A stretch of DNA of 64,000 nt from Megaustenia siamemsis (GCA_032433765.1 JAVIAB010000073.1:60423552-60487551), one strand, 5' to 3'. Positions 1-11,523 are shown, numbered from the stretch's first letter. Translations and numbers: made by a program. The notes: generated by a model from the letters alone, not told the origin.

Positions 1-400
1 CACCACATGCTTGGTATCACCTGGAAGGACAAAGTGACAAATGTGGAGGTCTTCACTCGCACAGGTCTCCTGAACATCTACACACTGCTCAAAAAATGTA
101 GGTTATGTTGGCTTGGCCACTGACACTAGGAAAGGTGGCCACATCCAAAAGATATATTTTATGGACAACTAGCAGATGGCAAAAGAACTAGGGGACACCC
201 AAAATTCTGATTTATAGACGTGTATAAACATGACATGAAGACTCTGAACATAAACCTTGCAGCCTGGGAAGAAATAGCTGCAGACCACAATTTTTGGAAA
301 CACAACTCAGCTTCAACTCAAGCAAGAAGCAGATGGATTCATAGAAATAGAGAATACATCGTGAAAGAAAAGAAAAATAACATTTCCTAGGCGCGCTGCA
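1..400 (+). pseudogene. LINE C-terminal tail fragment (family E)
   Basis: Translation with frame breaks gives the typical end of an endonuclease/reverse-transcriptase LINE: LGITWKDKVTN, then RLCWLGH, KDIFYGQLADGKRTRGHPK, and a tail ending KEKKNNIS before a stop near 390. Stops and a frame shift around 120 and 210 show it is dead. A second copy of the same tail is at 59975-60390. Only the region after the RT domain is present; the rest lies outside the window or was lost by 5' truncation. Confidence 0.75.
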
Positions 401-514
401 AAATCCAGTCAACTATGACTAATGGAGGCTACTACTACTAATCTGCCATTTTACCTGTGTCATGCTTGATCCATTTTCTTGTAGGGGCTGACTACATTAT
501 AAATAATCGTCATA

Positions 515-771
515 GTAAAGTAAAGTACCCCCGTCACGCAAAGTGGCGTATAGGGAAATATGGTGTTAGTGACCCTATATTTTACAGGCCTTCAGCACAT
601 GATTTTTGGGGTAATGTGGTCGGTATTACGCTCGTACTGCATTACTTTCCCAGAAAAAAATCTGGTACCCATTTTAAGGCTGGGTGAACCCGGAAGCCAT
701 CGGTTGGGATCAAACCCTACCTCTTATCCTTTGTAGTCCAGTTCACTAACCACTGAGCTATCGTGGCTCCC
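515..771 (-). mobile_element. tRNA-derived SINE, family 4, with 15-bp TSD
   Basis: Read on the minus strand, it starts with a tRNA-like head: A-box-like TAGCTCAGTGGTTAG and B-box-like GGTTTGATCCC, followed by a unique body and a tail of GTAAA-type repeats near 515-525. It is flanked by the 15-bp direct repeat TAAATAATCGTCATA at 500-514 and 772-786, a perfect target site duplication. Sister copies are at 27508-27762 and 32845-33060. It is an RNA polymerase III-type retroposon that depends on a LINE for movement. Confidence 0.9.
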
Positions 772-1130
772 TAAATAATCGTCATATATGTGTTAAAATA
801 AAACCATTTATTTAAAGAACTCAACATATCCCATCAAACATCCCTTTGCCATGAAATTAGACAAACATTAAAGACCACTCTTTAACCAAATAAAAAATGG
901 CACTAGTCAAGCCCCATGGCATTTATAGAAAATAAGGTGTTAGTGCAGATATATTTCCACAACAATGGCACATTTTGTATTACTATTATACCAAACTGCT
1001 GCTGCTTCCCCAAGCAGATCTCTCATTCCAATTTCCATTTTAGTTCCAACAAAAATCTGTCATACTTGCAAATTGATTCCAGATGCATTCAAACAAGTAA
1101 ACTACCCACTAAGACTTCAAATAGGAGTGA

Positions 1131-1146
1131 TATATATATATATATA
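1131..1146. repeat. (TA)n microsatellite
   Basis: A short run of alternating TA lies in the LIN54 intron, about 60 bp downstream of the exon's splice donor on the minus strand. It has no evident function. Confidence 0.9.
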
Positions 1147-1206
1147 GTATAGTGAAGTCAACAATTCATGCATGCACTTTCCAACAAACAGAAAGAATGT
1201 ACTTAC

Positions 1207-2028
1207 AGCTGGACCCTGCTTGATAATCACTTTGGAAGGTGACCCAGGTTTCAAAGGGACACTGCCCGTCTGAGCTAAAGTGTTCAAGGCGCGTGATAAA
1301 ACTGTAATGTTTGAGCTTAATGACTTAGGCGATCTAGACACTGGAATCATTGTAATTTTGGTTGGAGTTTTAGCTGGAGAGATTGGTATTTTATGATATG
1401 GTGCATTTATTTTGGGGGCAACTGTAGCAGGGATGGTGGCAATAACTGTTTTCACTGGTGATAATATTCCTTGGGATGTTAGTGTCACTGTCTTGGTAGG
1501 AGTTGTAGATGTACCTGGCTGTAGACTTACAGTACTCCCCTTACTCAGGCTACCATTGTTTGTTAAGGATGCAAGGGTAAAAGTCTGAGATGTAGATCCT
1601 GCTGGAAATGCTTGGGGTTGGCCAGGCAAAGTATTTTTGGTAATTATCACTTTAGTGATAACACTGCTGCCAGTTGATGTGTGGGGCCGCTTGATTCCTG
1701 CTCTTTCAAGGGCAGCCACGTCCCTGATCACAGATGTATCCTGGTTAGTGGATGCTGGCTTCTGCCTCACTATAATGTGACCCTTTGACAGCGCAGGCCC
1801 ATTGCTGACTAAAGTGGGACCATTGATGACTGTTTTAAGGGGCTGCTGAATAACAAACTGTCCATTCTGGTTCTGAACAGTTAACAAATTAACTGAAGAC
1901 TCTGTAACAGATGTATTTACTGAAGCTGCAGAAGCCTGTGACAATACAGACGATGTTATACTTGATTCACTAATAAGATCAGGTGAAGGATTTGCCATTA
2001 TAGTCTCTGCCACAGATACAACCTCCAT
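1207..2028 (-). CDS. LIN54: LIN54 first coding exon (partial gene)
   Basis: LIN54 is the DNA-binding subunit of the MuvB core (DREAM and MYB-MuvB complexes) that binds cell-cycle gene promoters in the nucleus. The exon encodes 274 residues, rich in Ser, Thr and Pro. It starts MEVV, as the vertebrate protein does, and carries KRPHTSTGSSVITKVIITKN (113-132), the counterpart of the vertebrate [20 protein letters not shown], plus TPTKTVTL (176-183) and the ISPAKTPTK segment (216-224). The ATG has a good context (AAAATGG). The exon ends in phase 0 at GCT followed by GTAAGT (1206-1201). The cysteine-rich CXC domains that bind the CHR element are not in the window and should be encoded left of position 1. 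The frame stays open a little into the intron, which is not coding. Confidence 0.85.
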
Positions 2029-2389
2029 TTTGGATTATCACTATTCATGACTTTCCAATTGTGAATTCATGAAAAGTGAATATAATTCCTGATCAAACTG
2101 TGAATGATATTAAATAAATATTAGCCTACAGAAAATGATGAATATATAATATACACAAATGTAATGGTTGATAGTTCAACAAAATGTAATGCACATGCAC
2201 CCCTATACAACTATGCTTGAGACATAATGGGATTCTTTCTTTTCCCATAATTATTACTACATTCAAATTGCTATCCAGAATATGACAATTGTATGACATG
2301 TCTTTTGCCCAAACAAATTGTGGTTACAAATAAAAATACTTCTTTCAAACCTGGCACACTGACTGTAAGGACATATGTATGTCCAGGAC

Positions 2390-3120
2390 AAGATTATGGC
2401 AATATAAAGAATATAAGACAACAAAACAGGTAACAAAAAACATATCAGGGAAAGCATTTGTTTCTGGTAAAAAAAAAATTGTTTCAGATCTTTAAAATTT
2501 GTCAGGTACAAAAATTTGAGAAAAAAATGTTCAGGTAAAACCATTGACTAGTGTCATACATGTATGTATATTGATAGTATTTATCATTTTGAGAGCAGAG
2601 AGTAGCAGATTTCTTGAAACTTTATATTATGTGTAAAGAATATGCATTCACAAGTCTTTGTCTAAAGAAATGTATATGGCCTTTTTGCACCTTTACAGGT
2701 GCATGTTGAATACAGGTAGATGTTGACCTTCAATAGTAACTACACATTGCTATTTTGCAGAACAGTTTCTCTCATAGCTGATTTTTGCCAATATTGAAAT
2801 GACAGGTCCAGTTGCAGAGTGAACAAGGTAGATTTATATTAAGTCTCACTTCTTTTCTCTTGACATCTACCTTTACACATAATATAAAGTTTAAAGAAAT
2901 CTGCTTTTCTCTGCTCTCAAAATGATAAATGCTATCAATATACATACATGTATGACACTAGTGAATGGTTTTACCTGAAGATTTTTTTCTCAAAATTTTT
3001 TTTGCCTGACAAATTTTAAAGATCTGAAACAATTTTTTTAAACCAGAAATAAATGCTTTCCCTGGTATGTTTTTTGCTACCTGTTTTGTTTTCTTATATT
3101 CTTTATATTGCCATAATCTT
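2390..3120. repeat. 730-bp foldback with ~250-bp inverted arms
   Basis: The left arm 2390-2638 and right arm 2871-3120 are imperfect reverse complements along their whole length, for example AAGATTATGGCAATATAAAG at 2390 against CTTTATATTGCCATAATCTT ending at 3120. The 232-bp spacer contains a LINE family B tail: a CSLCNW...HFNIGK zinc-finger remnant on the minus strand. Similarity stops sharply at both outer ends. No target duplication is obvious. It could be a foldback or MITE-like element, or an inverted duplication of one repeat. Confidence 0.85.
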
Positions 3121-3454
3121 TTAAACAAGCTGACTTTCTTACATAAAACAATAGCGTTAGGCCACCTAGAAAAGCAAAATACAATGGTTGCCTCCACACC
3201 TTGCTAAGCATATGGTGTTAGTAGCCATATCTTTCAATGACCATGGCACATTTAGAGCAATGTAGTTAGTATCATGCCAGGCCATCTTTACTTTCAAGAA
3301 AAATCTGTAATACTCATTTTAACAGGTTGTGGTCAACTCCTGACCTTGTCAATCTGAAAAAACATCTGACACTTCTGAGAATTGTGCCCGGACCCTTCTG
3401 ATCAGGAAGATAGCACTCTAAATACTGAACCTCCATAACTTAATTGACTTCAAG

Positions 3455-3950
3455 TTGACTTTTTGTTGTCGCATCAACTGTCACATCTATAATGTTACTT
3501 CAATAGTAACAACCAAATGCTATTTTGCAGAGCAACTTCTCTCATGGCTGATTTCTGACAATATTGATATGAAATGGGGCCTCAGGTGGTCTAGTTGGGA
3601 AAACCAATCTACTAGGCTGCCGACATTCGGACAACCCATGTTCAAATCCCGCTGGAAGCAGTGTGAGTTTTACTCGTGGTTGGAAAAAAAAATACTCCGC
3701 AGTCGACCTAGCCATTGGCAGAAATTGGTAGCAGGGTAGTACTCTGGGAAGGTGAGAAATGCCACCTCGCATCGTGAGTTTCAATGCTTGGCTTGAAGTG
3801 ACATAGTCCAGAAATCTCCAAACGCTTCTGGATAGGCGGCCGACCACATATGGGTGAAAAACTCGCGTGTTAAGACACTGATACTCTCATACTTTACCTT
3901 TACTGAAATGACAGGTATCTCGTGATGTAATTCTATCACTATTGATGAGG
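3455..3950 (-). pseudogene. LINE family B 3' tail fragment, split by a SINE
   Basis: The stretch TGCTATTTTGCAGAGCAACT followed by TTCTCTCATGGCTGATTT matches the spacer of the neighbouring foldback (about 2750-2800), a LINE 3' end (about 46195-46240) and one at 55980. It is interrupted after 3576 by the SINE at 3577-3903 and resumes with GAAATGACAGG. Only the 3' end of the LINE is present. Confidence 0.6.
3577..3903 (+). mobile_element. tRNA-derived SINE, family 2
   Basis: The A-box-like GGTGGTCTAGTTGG and B-box GTTCAAATCCC are followed by a body containing GTAGTACTCTGGGAAGGTGA and CTTCTGGATAGGCGG. The second copy, 24601-24957, aligns along the whole length. A 7-bp direct repeat TGAAATG (3570-3576 and 3904-3910) flanks it, and the uninterrupted LINE-tail copy at about 2795 (CAATATTGAAATGACAGG) shows the empty site. 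Confidence 0.85.
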
Positions 3951-5240
3951 TCTAAAATTAGAGAATAGCATTGTTCACTGCTATCAAAGCTGACATTACA
4001 ACATTCAATAAACTAAGAGGCGTTGAGTTGCTTTCAACAAATGATGATTTCAGTAGCTACCAGCTGTACACAAACTGACATGCAGCTTGTCCATTCAGAA
4101 TGTCATTCCATTTGTCTGACCTCCAAAATGTTGCGTCTCAAGATCTCACTAATAATTGTAGTGATTTCAAACATGTTGCCAAGCTCATGCATAACATCTC
4201 CACAAAAGAAACATCTGAAGTCAACACTTTTCATTGCTGCAAATCCTAACATCAGACGGACACTATATCTACATATTGTTAAACTTGACACTTCTATATG
4301 TCATCTACTTGGTTGGAGACATCAGTTCTGTACTCTGCAAACAATCTGACTGAGAGTTCTTTACAATAATTGCTATATTCAATTGTTTTTCATAACCCAC
4401 CTGAAGATGATAGTAACCATTTCAATCTCTATTCTCATACTGGAGATTATTGCATAGAAAGTTCAACATCATTCTACTGCAAAGATTCCTGCCTCTAGAA
4501 TAGAAATCCCATTCCCTTATCTTACTTCAAAGCAAAAAGCCATCAGTTCGTATAATGGGCTTGAAACACCCAACAGAATCACAGGTGAAAGCTGCCAGTG
4601 ACTCATAGATGACTGCTTTCATCATTATCAGAGAGCCATAAATGATCAAGAACCTACTCCAGCACCCCATAGCGGGTCTGGAAACAGACTAACCAGTCTT
4701 GCTAAGCAAGTATGGATTAAAGTGGAAAAGCAACCAGGTTACCGAACATGCCATCCTGAAGTTGGATGGGTTTGGCTGGCAACCACAATGCATCTACTCA
4801 CATTTAACATCCTTTTAAGTTTGGACAATGCAGAAGAGTAGTCATCAGGCATACAGCTGAAGAAGAAACAGCTTATTATATTATAACATGAACGGAGCAA
4901 AGAATTATAAAAATGTAAAAAAAACTAAGTATGCCATAATTGGTAACAATGGAGAGTTGGAGATTGAAATGTAGAACACTCAAGCCAAAAAGTTTTGTTT
5001 GTGTTCACCCAACAACAAATGTTCTCTTGTCCTCTTCATTGTCCACCCCTAAAAGGTCATTAATTGGGCGTAAATGTGTTGTGTTTTGTTGTTTACTTTG
5101 TGCCTTCTGGCTCCAGACGCTTCATCATGGCATGATGGTAATGATTGATTATGGCACAAGCTAATAGGAAAACAAGTAATGCTTGGACAAGAGTTAGTGA
5201 AAGATATCTGGGCTTGGGGGATTGTTGGGAACAGGCAGGT
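3951..5240. other. Low-copy intergenic DNA, no gene recognised
   Basis: There is no ORF above about 110 codons, no recognisable domain and no clear repeat structure. Short ORFs at 4023-4349 and 4940-5164 lack any family resemblance that I can see. Confidence 0.5.
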
Positions 5241-6425
5241 GTTAATAATCTTCAATAAATTCTCAAATGGGGTTCCGAAAAAACAGAGGATGTACTGATG
5301 CTCTATTCACATTGAAACAGCTTGCAGAAAAAATGACAGAAAACAATCAAAATGTATACATAGCTTTCATTGACCAGGAAAAGGCATTCAACAGAGAACA
5401 ACTGTAGGAGATACTAACAATATACGGTGTAAGCCAACATCTAACCAACCTAATTAAAAGTCTCTTCATCAACAGCATCTGCACGGTCAGAACAGCAGCA
5501 GGCTACACAGGCCACTTCGAAGTTAGATTAGGTGTAAGACAGGAGTGCGTACTATCTCCCCTACTGTTTATTACATGCATGGATTATATATGCAATAAAT
5601 GCCATCAGAGACAGAGGAGATCGAGCTTCTATTTGCAGACGATCAGGCACTTTGATACATGAAACAATAGAAGACCTACAAGAACACTTAAACAAACTCA
5701 ACAGCTCAGGCACAAAATACAGCGTGAAAATCAACATCAACAAAACAAAAGTCATGAATGTCGCCAAAAATAAACAGAACATCAACATAACTGAAAATAA
5801 ACAGAACATCAACATAACTATAGAAGGCAGGCAACTAAAACAAGTAGAGGAATTCAAATACCTAGGAAGTTTAGTGACAAACGATAATTCACAAACAGCA
5901 GAGATAGACTCAAGATGCAACAAAACATGTCAAATCATTGGACAATTATCACCATTATTGTCAAGAGGGAAATAACTCTAGAGGCAAAACAAGCACTATA
6001 CAATACAATCTTCATCACAAAGTTGTACTACCAATGAAACCTAGATGCAAGAACAAAAAAAAGATAACCTCTACCGAGATTAAATGTGTTAGACGAATGA
6101 CAGGAAACAGTCTGAGAAGTAAAATCAGAAATGAAGAACTGAGAAAAAAGCTAGAATAGCCCCGCCATAGAATATATAAGGAAACAACAGATAAAATGGT
6201 TTAACCACGTGACAAGGCAGAAAGATCAAAACACAACACAACGAGCCTTCAGCAAACGTTGTGAGAATACCAGACCCAATGGTCGACCACGAAAAAGATG
6301 GATGGATGGAATATTAGAAGCACTAGGAAACATAACAGCAGCAGAGGCGAACAGAAGAGCAAAAGACAGCAAATTATATCTCCCCTCGACGCTGAAAGGC
6401 AAATGAGGAAGGAAAGAAGAAGAAG
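5240..6425 (+). pseudogene. LINE family A, 5'-truncated, decayed
   Basis: Broken reading frames give successive RT pieces: GFRKNRG..ALFTLKQLAEK, VYIAFIDQEKAF (catalytic Asp region, 5350-5400), VRLGVRQECVLSPLLF (5520-5570), then NINKTKVMNV, FKYLGSLVTND (5850-5885), VRRMTGNSLRSK, KQQIKWFNHVTRQKD and the family's end EALGNITAAEANRRAKD...LPSTLKGK* at about 6406, with a GAA-rich 3' tail. The YADD box is damaged (FYLQTI). The endonuclease is missing. This copy is the best colinear reference for the split LINE at 44.9-49.6 kb. Confidence 0.85.
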
Positions 6426-7080
6426 AATAACAAGTGCCCAGTGTGTTTGTTAACTGCTTTTTTTACAGCTGATTTGAAGAGAACATATTACAGAAAAGTT
6501 AGAATTATACCAAAACAGGGATATTTGTAAGCCATGTGCTTGATAAGATGTCAGATTGCCAATAATGGACTCCATATAAGTAAGTTTAAACAGGGATGGG
6601 TAACATACAGAAAATAAACACCAAATCTTGTTTATATTGTTAGAACATATATTAAACCATTCATGGTGTTTGTATTTACAGCATTCATAATTAGGTTAGA
6701 AAGACTATAAGGCTCTCAATAAAAGTCTAATGCAATAGTAAATAGATCTTTCAATGCCACTTACAGTCTTTAGGACAATGACATTTTTGAAAAGATTAAA
6801 GAGTCCAAGCATCTTCAAACTCTTAAATGTTGACTCACTCAAACAAACAAAAAATTGTGACATATTAAATTTTAACTGAAGATACATTTGCAATAAGTAT
6901 TTTACAGTTTTGTGCTTAGTTATTAGATTTAGTGTAGTCAACATCATATCTATTGAATAATGGATAACTCCATAGTGTTCAGATTCCCTCTTCAGCATGT
7001 CGCCAATTATGAAGCATGTCTGCCACACACTAGCAAAAGAATTGAAGATGTCTTCAGCTCAGACGATCGAACTCTAGTAC
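6426..7080. other. Intergenic DNA, nothing recognised
   Basis: AT-rich sequence with no coding or repeat signature that I can support. Confidence 0.5.
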
Positions 7081-7190
7081 TGGAGAAGATATTATCTCCT
7101 CAGTTGCCTCTTATGACATGCGTGGCAGGGGAGAGTGACTCCACACCCCCCCCCCTAGTAGCCACATGGGAAAGTTATGTTTAGGCACAT
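7080..7190 (-). mobile_element. Fragment of SINE-like repeat family 5
   Basis: The segment with TCAGTTGCCTCTTATGACAT, GTGGCAGGGGAGAGTGACTC and a C9 run resembles part of the family-5 repeat at 9722-10005 (TTAGTCGCCTCGTACGACAT, TGGAAGGTCAGTGTCACT). It is partial only. Confidence 0.5.
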
Positions 7191-7504
7191 ATGATTAACA
7201 ATTTATGCATGCAATTAAGTCACACTTTGAAAGTATTTTTAAGTCAGGCTTTGATTTCAGGCAAGTTTAAGCTTGAACTAGCACTTCTTATGCACTCTCA
7301 AAGCATGGCATAGAAACAAAATAATCAATGGTTATATAATACTCACAATCACTATTTCATTAAATAGAGTATAGAGATGAACAGTATGTAAACATGTGAT
7401 AGGAATTTACATATCAAGTACAAGGAATTGCATTATTCCATTACTATATAACAGTTGTAATGTTCAATGTGAGGCCTGCAAATTGAGGATGACATCTCAG
7501 TGTT

Positions 7505-8425
7505 GTTGTTCTTCTTTCCTTCCTCATTTGCCTTTGAGCGTCAAGGGGAGATATAATTTGCAGTCTTTTGCTCTTCTGTTCGCCTCTGCTATTGTTATGT
7601 TTCCTAGAGTTTCTAATATTCTGTCAATCCATCTTTTTTGTGGTCGGCAGCTCGGTCTGGTGTTCTCGCAACATTTCATTTATTAAATTCTCATTGTGTT
7701 ATGTTTTGATCTTTCTGCCTTGTCACAGGGCCAAGCCATTTTATCTGTTGTTTCTCTGTATCTTCTAAGGTGAAGGTTATTCCATATTTTTTCTCAGTTC
7801 TTCATTTCTGATCTTATCTCTCAGGCATCCTGTCATTCATCTAATACATTTAATCTCAGTAGAGGTTATTTTTCTTCTTGTACTTGCATTTAGGGTCCAG
7901 GACTGGCATTGGTAGGACAACATTGGGATTAAGAATGTATTGTAGAGTGATCATTTTGCCTCTAGAGTTATTTTATTTCCTTGTTGATAATAGTGGTGAT
8001 AGCTGTCCAATGATTTGACAAGTTTTGTTGCATTTTGAGTCTATTTCTGCTCTTTGTGAATTATCATTTGTCACTAGACTTCCTACAAATTTAAATTCCT
8101 CTCCTTGCTTTAGTTGTCTGTCATCTATAGTTATGTTGATGTTCTGTTTCTCTTTGTGATATTTTAGACTTCTGATTTGTTGATGTTGATTTCCATGTTT
8201 TATTTTGTGCCTGTTGAGTGTATTTAAGTGTTCTTGTAGGACTTCTATTTTTTCATGTATTGGTGCCTGATCGTCTGCAAATAAAAACTTGTTGATCTCC
8301 TGTTTCTGATGAGTTGGCTAACTTGCAGTTTTTATAGTCCATGTATATAATAAACAGAACAGGGGATATAACACAGCCCTGTCTTACACCTGATCTAACT
8401 TCAAAGTGGTCAGTGTTGTTGATAT
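7505..8425 (-). pseudogene. LINE family A fragment, inverted copy
   Basis: The reverse complement matches the LINE at 5240-6425 from the RT core to the 3' end: the GAGGAAGGAAAGAAGAA-type tail lies at 7505-7530, EALGNI..ANRRAKD follows, the YLGSLVTND-like region is near 8085, and the VRSGVRQGCVISPVLF-like region is near 8370-8400. Many indels show that it is inactive. Confidence 0.8.
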
Positions 8426-8689
8426 TATAAAATATACCAGTAAACCTAATTCAGGAACATCATAATTGTTTAGGAGGCACAGCAGTTGGTTCAAGGATAC
8501 AATGTTTAATGGAATGCTACAGTTTGTTAACAAAAGTAACAAATGAACTTATTTCTACATTTAAAGATGCAACTTGACAAACAGAATGTGATAAACAGCT
8601 GTAAGATCTGTAGGAACTTAGAGATGGACAAATTAAAACTACATAAAAGTACATTTAAAGTCAGTTTTATTGAATGTAATTGTATTATT

Positions 8690-9000
8690 TACAGGTTTTC
8701 AATTTGGGGATCAAGATGTAAGATGTTACCTCTGGGCAGGAAGGTCATAGATCCAAATCCCACCACAGTGCTGGGAATTATTCTATTGGGATCCATTTAT
8801 TTTTCTTGATTTTACACACCCCCCCCCCCCCCCAGTAGTGAGATCCACTGTCTAGCTTTCTCTGATAACAGCAAAGATAAGGAGGTCCTGTGAGCACTCT
8901 GCGCACATTTAAAAACCCTTGGCAGTTAAAAATCCAAGATTAGGTTAAATATGGCTGTCACCCAGGCAAATTTTTTTTTACCTTTTTATTGTCCTTCGAG
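8690..9000 (+). mobile_element. SINE family 1 copy, degraded
   Basis: A B-box-like GGTCATAGATCCAAATCCCA near 8745 is followed by a C-rich run (8818-8833) and a body (GGCAGTTAAAA, ATGGCTGTCACCCAGGCAAA) shared with the copies at 10428, 14467 and 14025. The A-box region is weak. Confidence 0.65.
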
Positions 9001-9603
9001 CTAAAAAAGGCACCTACGGAAGAAATTCTAGACTCCATGTTCAACGATTTTTACTATTAAGTGTCAGACTTTGCACAAGGCCCACATTGTGTCTCACCAG
9101 CATCCCTTTTCTGGGCAAGCCTCTCTACCCCGACATGGGTTAAGAGATAAGAAATCTAGCCAATTTCTGATCTTCATCTGACTTATGGAGTCTGTTCATC
9201 TAAGCTGAAACTATCTTCATGACTTTCACTGGCATGTGACAGCAGTGCTGCAAGCTGGGATGATGATCTGAGCATCACAGAGTTGTTTAATGATCAGTTG
9301 ACTAAAATAAAGACTAAACTAAACATGTTTTTGATACCATACTTTCAACTAAAGAAAATATAATTTGAACATGAATAATATGATGTATTCAGACAGAAAT
9401 AAATCACTCTTTACCAAAATATAATAGTAAAGATCCATGTTGATGGATCAATGTGCATGCATCCATCTCTGGATACTACATGCTTTTTTAACTCTGATTT
9501 GGACCTCCATCACTGTCCTCAGACAATGTCCATTCTGGTATCATTCTGGCTAACATAGAAAGATGTCAATGCAGTCAAGTAACTTGTGCTATGGACCCTC
9601 CAA

Positions 9604-10310
9604 GTTAATTTAAAAAAAGAGACCACAAGCTAATACAAGTACATTCATGCAGGATCAAGCATGATATCCTTTCAGTGCCATGAGGCATCCCACAGGGCTC
9701 AGTGTGTAACTCACCACAATTATATCTCTATCTATCTATTGTTCTTTCGAGCCGAAGACGGCACATAGGGCAGAATTACAATCTCAAAAACTGAAACCTT
9801 GCGTGCCAAAATGGCAGATATTGCAGAGATCACTGCTTCTAAAATCTATGGTTCTGTTTCCACATTAATGCTTTTTACAATGACAGCTTGTCAAGCCATC
9901 GATCAAACTCCTTAGTCGCCTCGTACGACATGCCTGGAAGGTCAGTGTCACTATTCTTCACTTCCCACTTAATGAGGTCCCGGTAACACACGGGAGTATA
10001 TATATTTATATAAAACATAATATCTGGGCAAACCTATTCCTAAGACATTTTTTCTTGCATGCATCTAGATTATTCCTTATTTATTTTTGTTGTTTTCCAC
10101 CTTTCATATACATAATTAATGATGGATAATACATAGAGTTGAATATTCCTAGCCTAGAATTTATTTTCATATTTTCTCAAGTTTTCTGAAAGTCAAAGCT
10201 TTGTTATGATTCTGCCCACCTTTTTTTTTACAGACATTAGGTTAGATGTCATACTTGATCCTGCATGAATGAACTTGTATTAGCTTGTGGTATCCTTTCT
10301 TAAATTACTA
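9604..10310. repeat. Inverted repeat pair around a SINE
   Basis: About 65 bp at 9604-9672 reappear as the reverse complement at 10238-10310. The core CCACAAGCTAATACAAG.ACA on the left is matched by CTTGTATTAGCTTGTGG on the right, and GCAGGATCAAGCATGAT by ATACTTGATCCTGC. The roughly 565-bp interior contains the family-5 repeat. This may be a non-autonomous DNA element with long termini, later hit by the SINE-like repeat. Confidence 0.75.
9722..10005 (-). mobile_element. SINE-like repeat family 5
   Basis: On the minus strand it runs from TGTGTTACCGGGACCTCATT through GGCGACTAAGGAG to GTGCCGTCTTCGGCTCGAAA and ends in a (TAGA)n microsatellite. It aligns end to end with the plus-strand copy at 41187-41453. 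I see no convincing internal promoter boxes, so calling it a SINE rests on its size, tail and (in the sister copy) target duplication. Confidence 0.8.
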
Positions 10311-10427
10311 TAGATCACAATTTTAGTAGATTTACTGAAATTACATGTGGTTTGTTTTTCTTTTTTTTTTTTTAGATATTTTTTTTTTATTGATTTGAAC
10401 AAATTCTAGAAATTTAGTGAATTTATT

Positions 10428-10808
10428 GGGGAACTGGTTGGTCTAGAGGTAAGATTTTGGCCTCCAGACAGGAAGTTGCCAGGTTATAATCCTGCCACAG
10501 GTGGTGGAGATTTTTTTTACTTAGAATCAATAATAGTTTCTCCATGGCTTTACTTTCCCTTAATCTCTGAGCTATGAGATGCCTAGTCCACTAAGAAAAC
10601 AGTGACATGAGGTCCCATGTGCACTCACACACAGACCTTCTGCAGTTAAAAGATTAAGTTACAAAAAATGGCTGCTGTATGGGCAAAAATTGTTAAGAAA
10701 ATCTACCCATGCCATAAATGTCAGGCCCCTAGTGTACAGATATTGCAGCTTTCCCTTTAACTAGTAACACAACACATACACACGCATTTAACACTAGGAA
10801 GAAGAAAT
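10428..10808 (+). mobile_element. tRNA-derived SINE family 1 with 11-bp TSD
   Basis: The head contains TTGGTCTAGAGGTAAGATTT (A box) and CCAGGTTATAATCCTGCCAC (degenerate B box). The body contains GCAGTTAAAAGATTAAG and ATGGCTGCTGTATGGGCAAA, and ends near AACACTAGGAAGAAG. Direct repeats GTGAATTTATT at 10417-10427 and 10809-10819 are a perfect target duplication. Confidence 0.88.
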
Positions 10809-10819
10809 GTGAATTTATT

Positions 10820-11270
10820 CACAGTTACCCGACAGCAGATATTACCTCTTTGCACTTATGTCAGTGCTAAAAGTGCTCAGTTCCTTTAAGTAAACAATGA
10901 AGAGTTTGTACACAGTTTGTTTAGTGGCTCACTGCTTAAACCCACCCACTATCCACTCTCAAATATCTCTTTATTAATAATGCATCTATACATGACTTTG
11001 AAACTAATCAATCAGATTGCTTTTTCAGTGTTCTGGACTACTGAATTTATTTATCTGCATTTATAGCATTTTAATCAATTATCTTTTAACATGTTTCTGA
11101 TTTTAGAAAAAATACAAACACTTTGAAAACAAACAAAAAATTCAAAAACTGTCATCTTAAATATTGTGCCATATTCTTGACAATGTTACTGGGGTAATAA
11201 GTAAGTTTACACAATTCTATCATCTTCTTTAGCAATCAGCTATTGCTGTGAATTTAGACTAGTTTTGGTC
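10820..11270. other. Intergenic DNA, nothing recognised
   Basis: AT-rich; no ORF or repeat of note. Confidence 0.5.
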
Positions 11271-11523
11271 ACAAACAAGATGGTGCGATTAATGCCATCA
11301 CCGGTTCCCCATAACTTGCAGGGTTGTTTCTGTGGGTCATATTTGTGTTCTTGGGGTATTTAAAGTATTGAAGCCCTGTAATATATCCTATGTAGTTTGT
11401 CAGGATGCTTGGGCAGTCACATGTTGCAAAGTCACCACGTCCTATCTTGTGTGTAAGTGTGCACTTATGCCACAATGAACTGTTCTGAGTATGGACATCT
11501 TGCACTTCATTATTTTGTGACAT
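11215..11523 (-). pseudogene. C-terminal end of an RNase H-type LINE
   Basis: One minus-strand frame ends KLWGTGDGINRTILFVTK, the usual C-terminus of I/Jockey-like LINE ORF2 proteins (LYG..DL.RT..FI). The same sequence, KLWGTGDDFKRTVLFATQ, ends the plus-strand fragment at 28880-29200, and both share PKNTNM.HRNNP in another frame. Frames are shifted, so it is dead. Confidence 0.65.

Noticed and set aside
600..771. tRNA genes at the A/B-box motifs (also 3580, 14480, 27700, 33000, 42750)
   Set aside because: The cloverleaf cannot be completed, the heads continue into long shared bodies and several have TSDs, so they are SINEs.
1117..1206. Extension of the LIN54 frame to a stop at 1117
   Set aside because: The frame passes a strong GTAAGT donor and then encodes unrelated residues over a (TA)n repeat, so it is intron.
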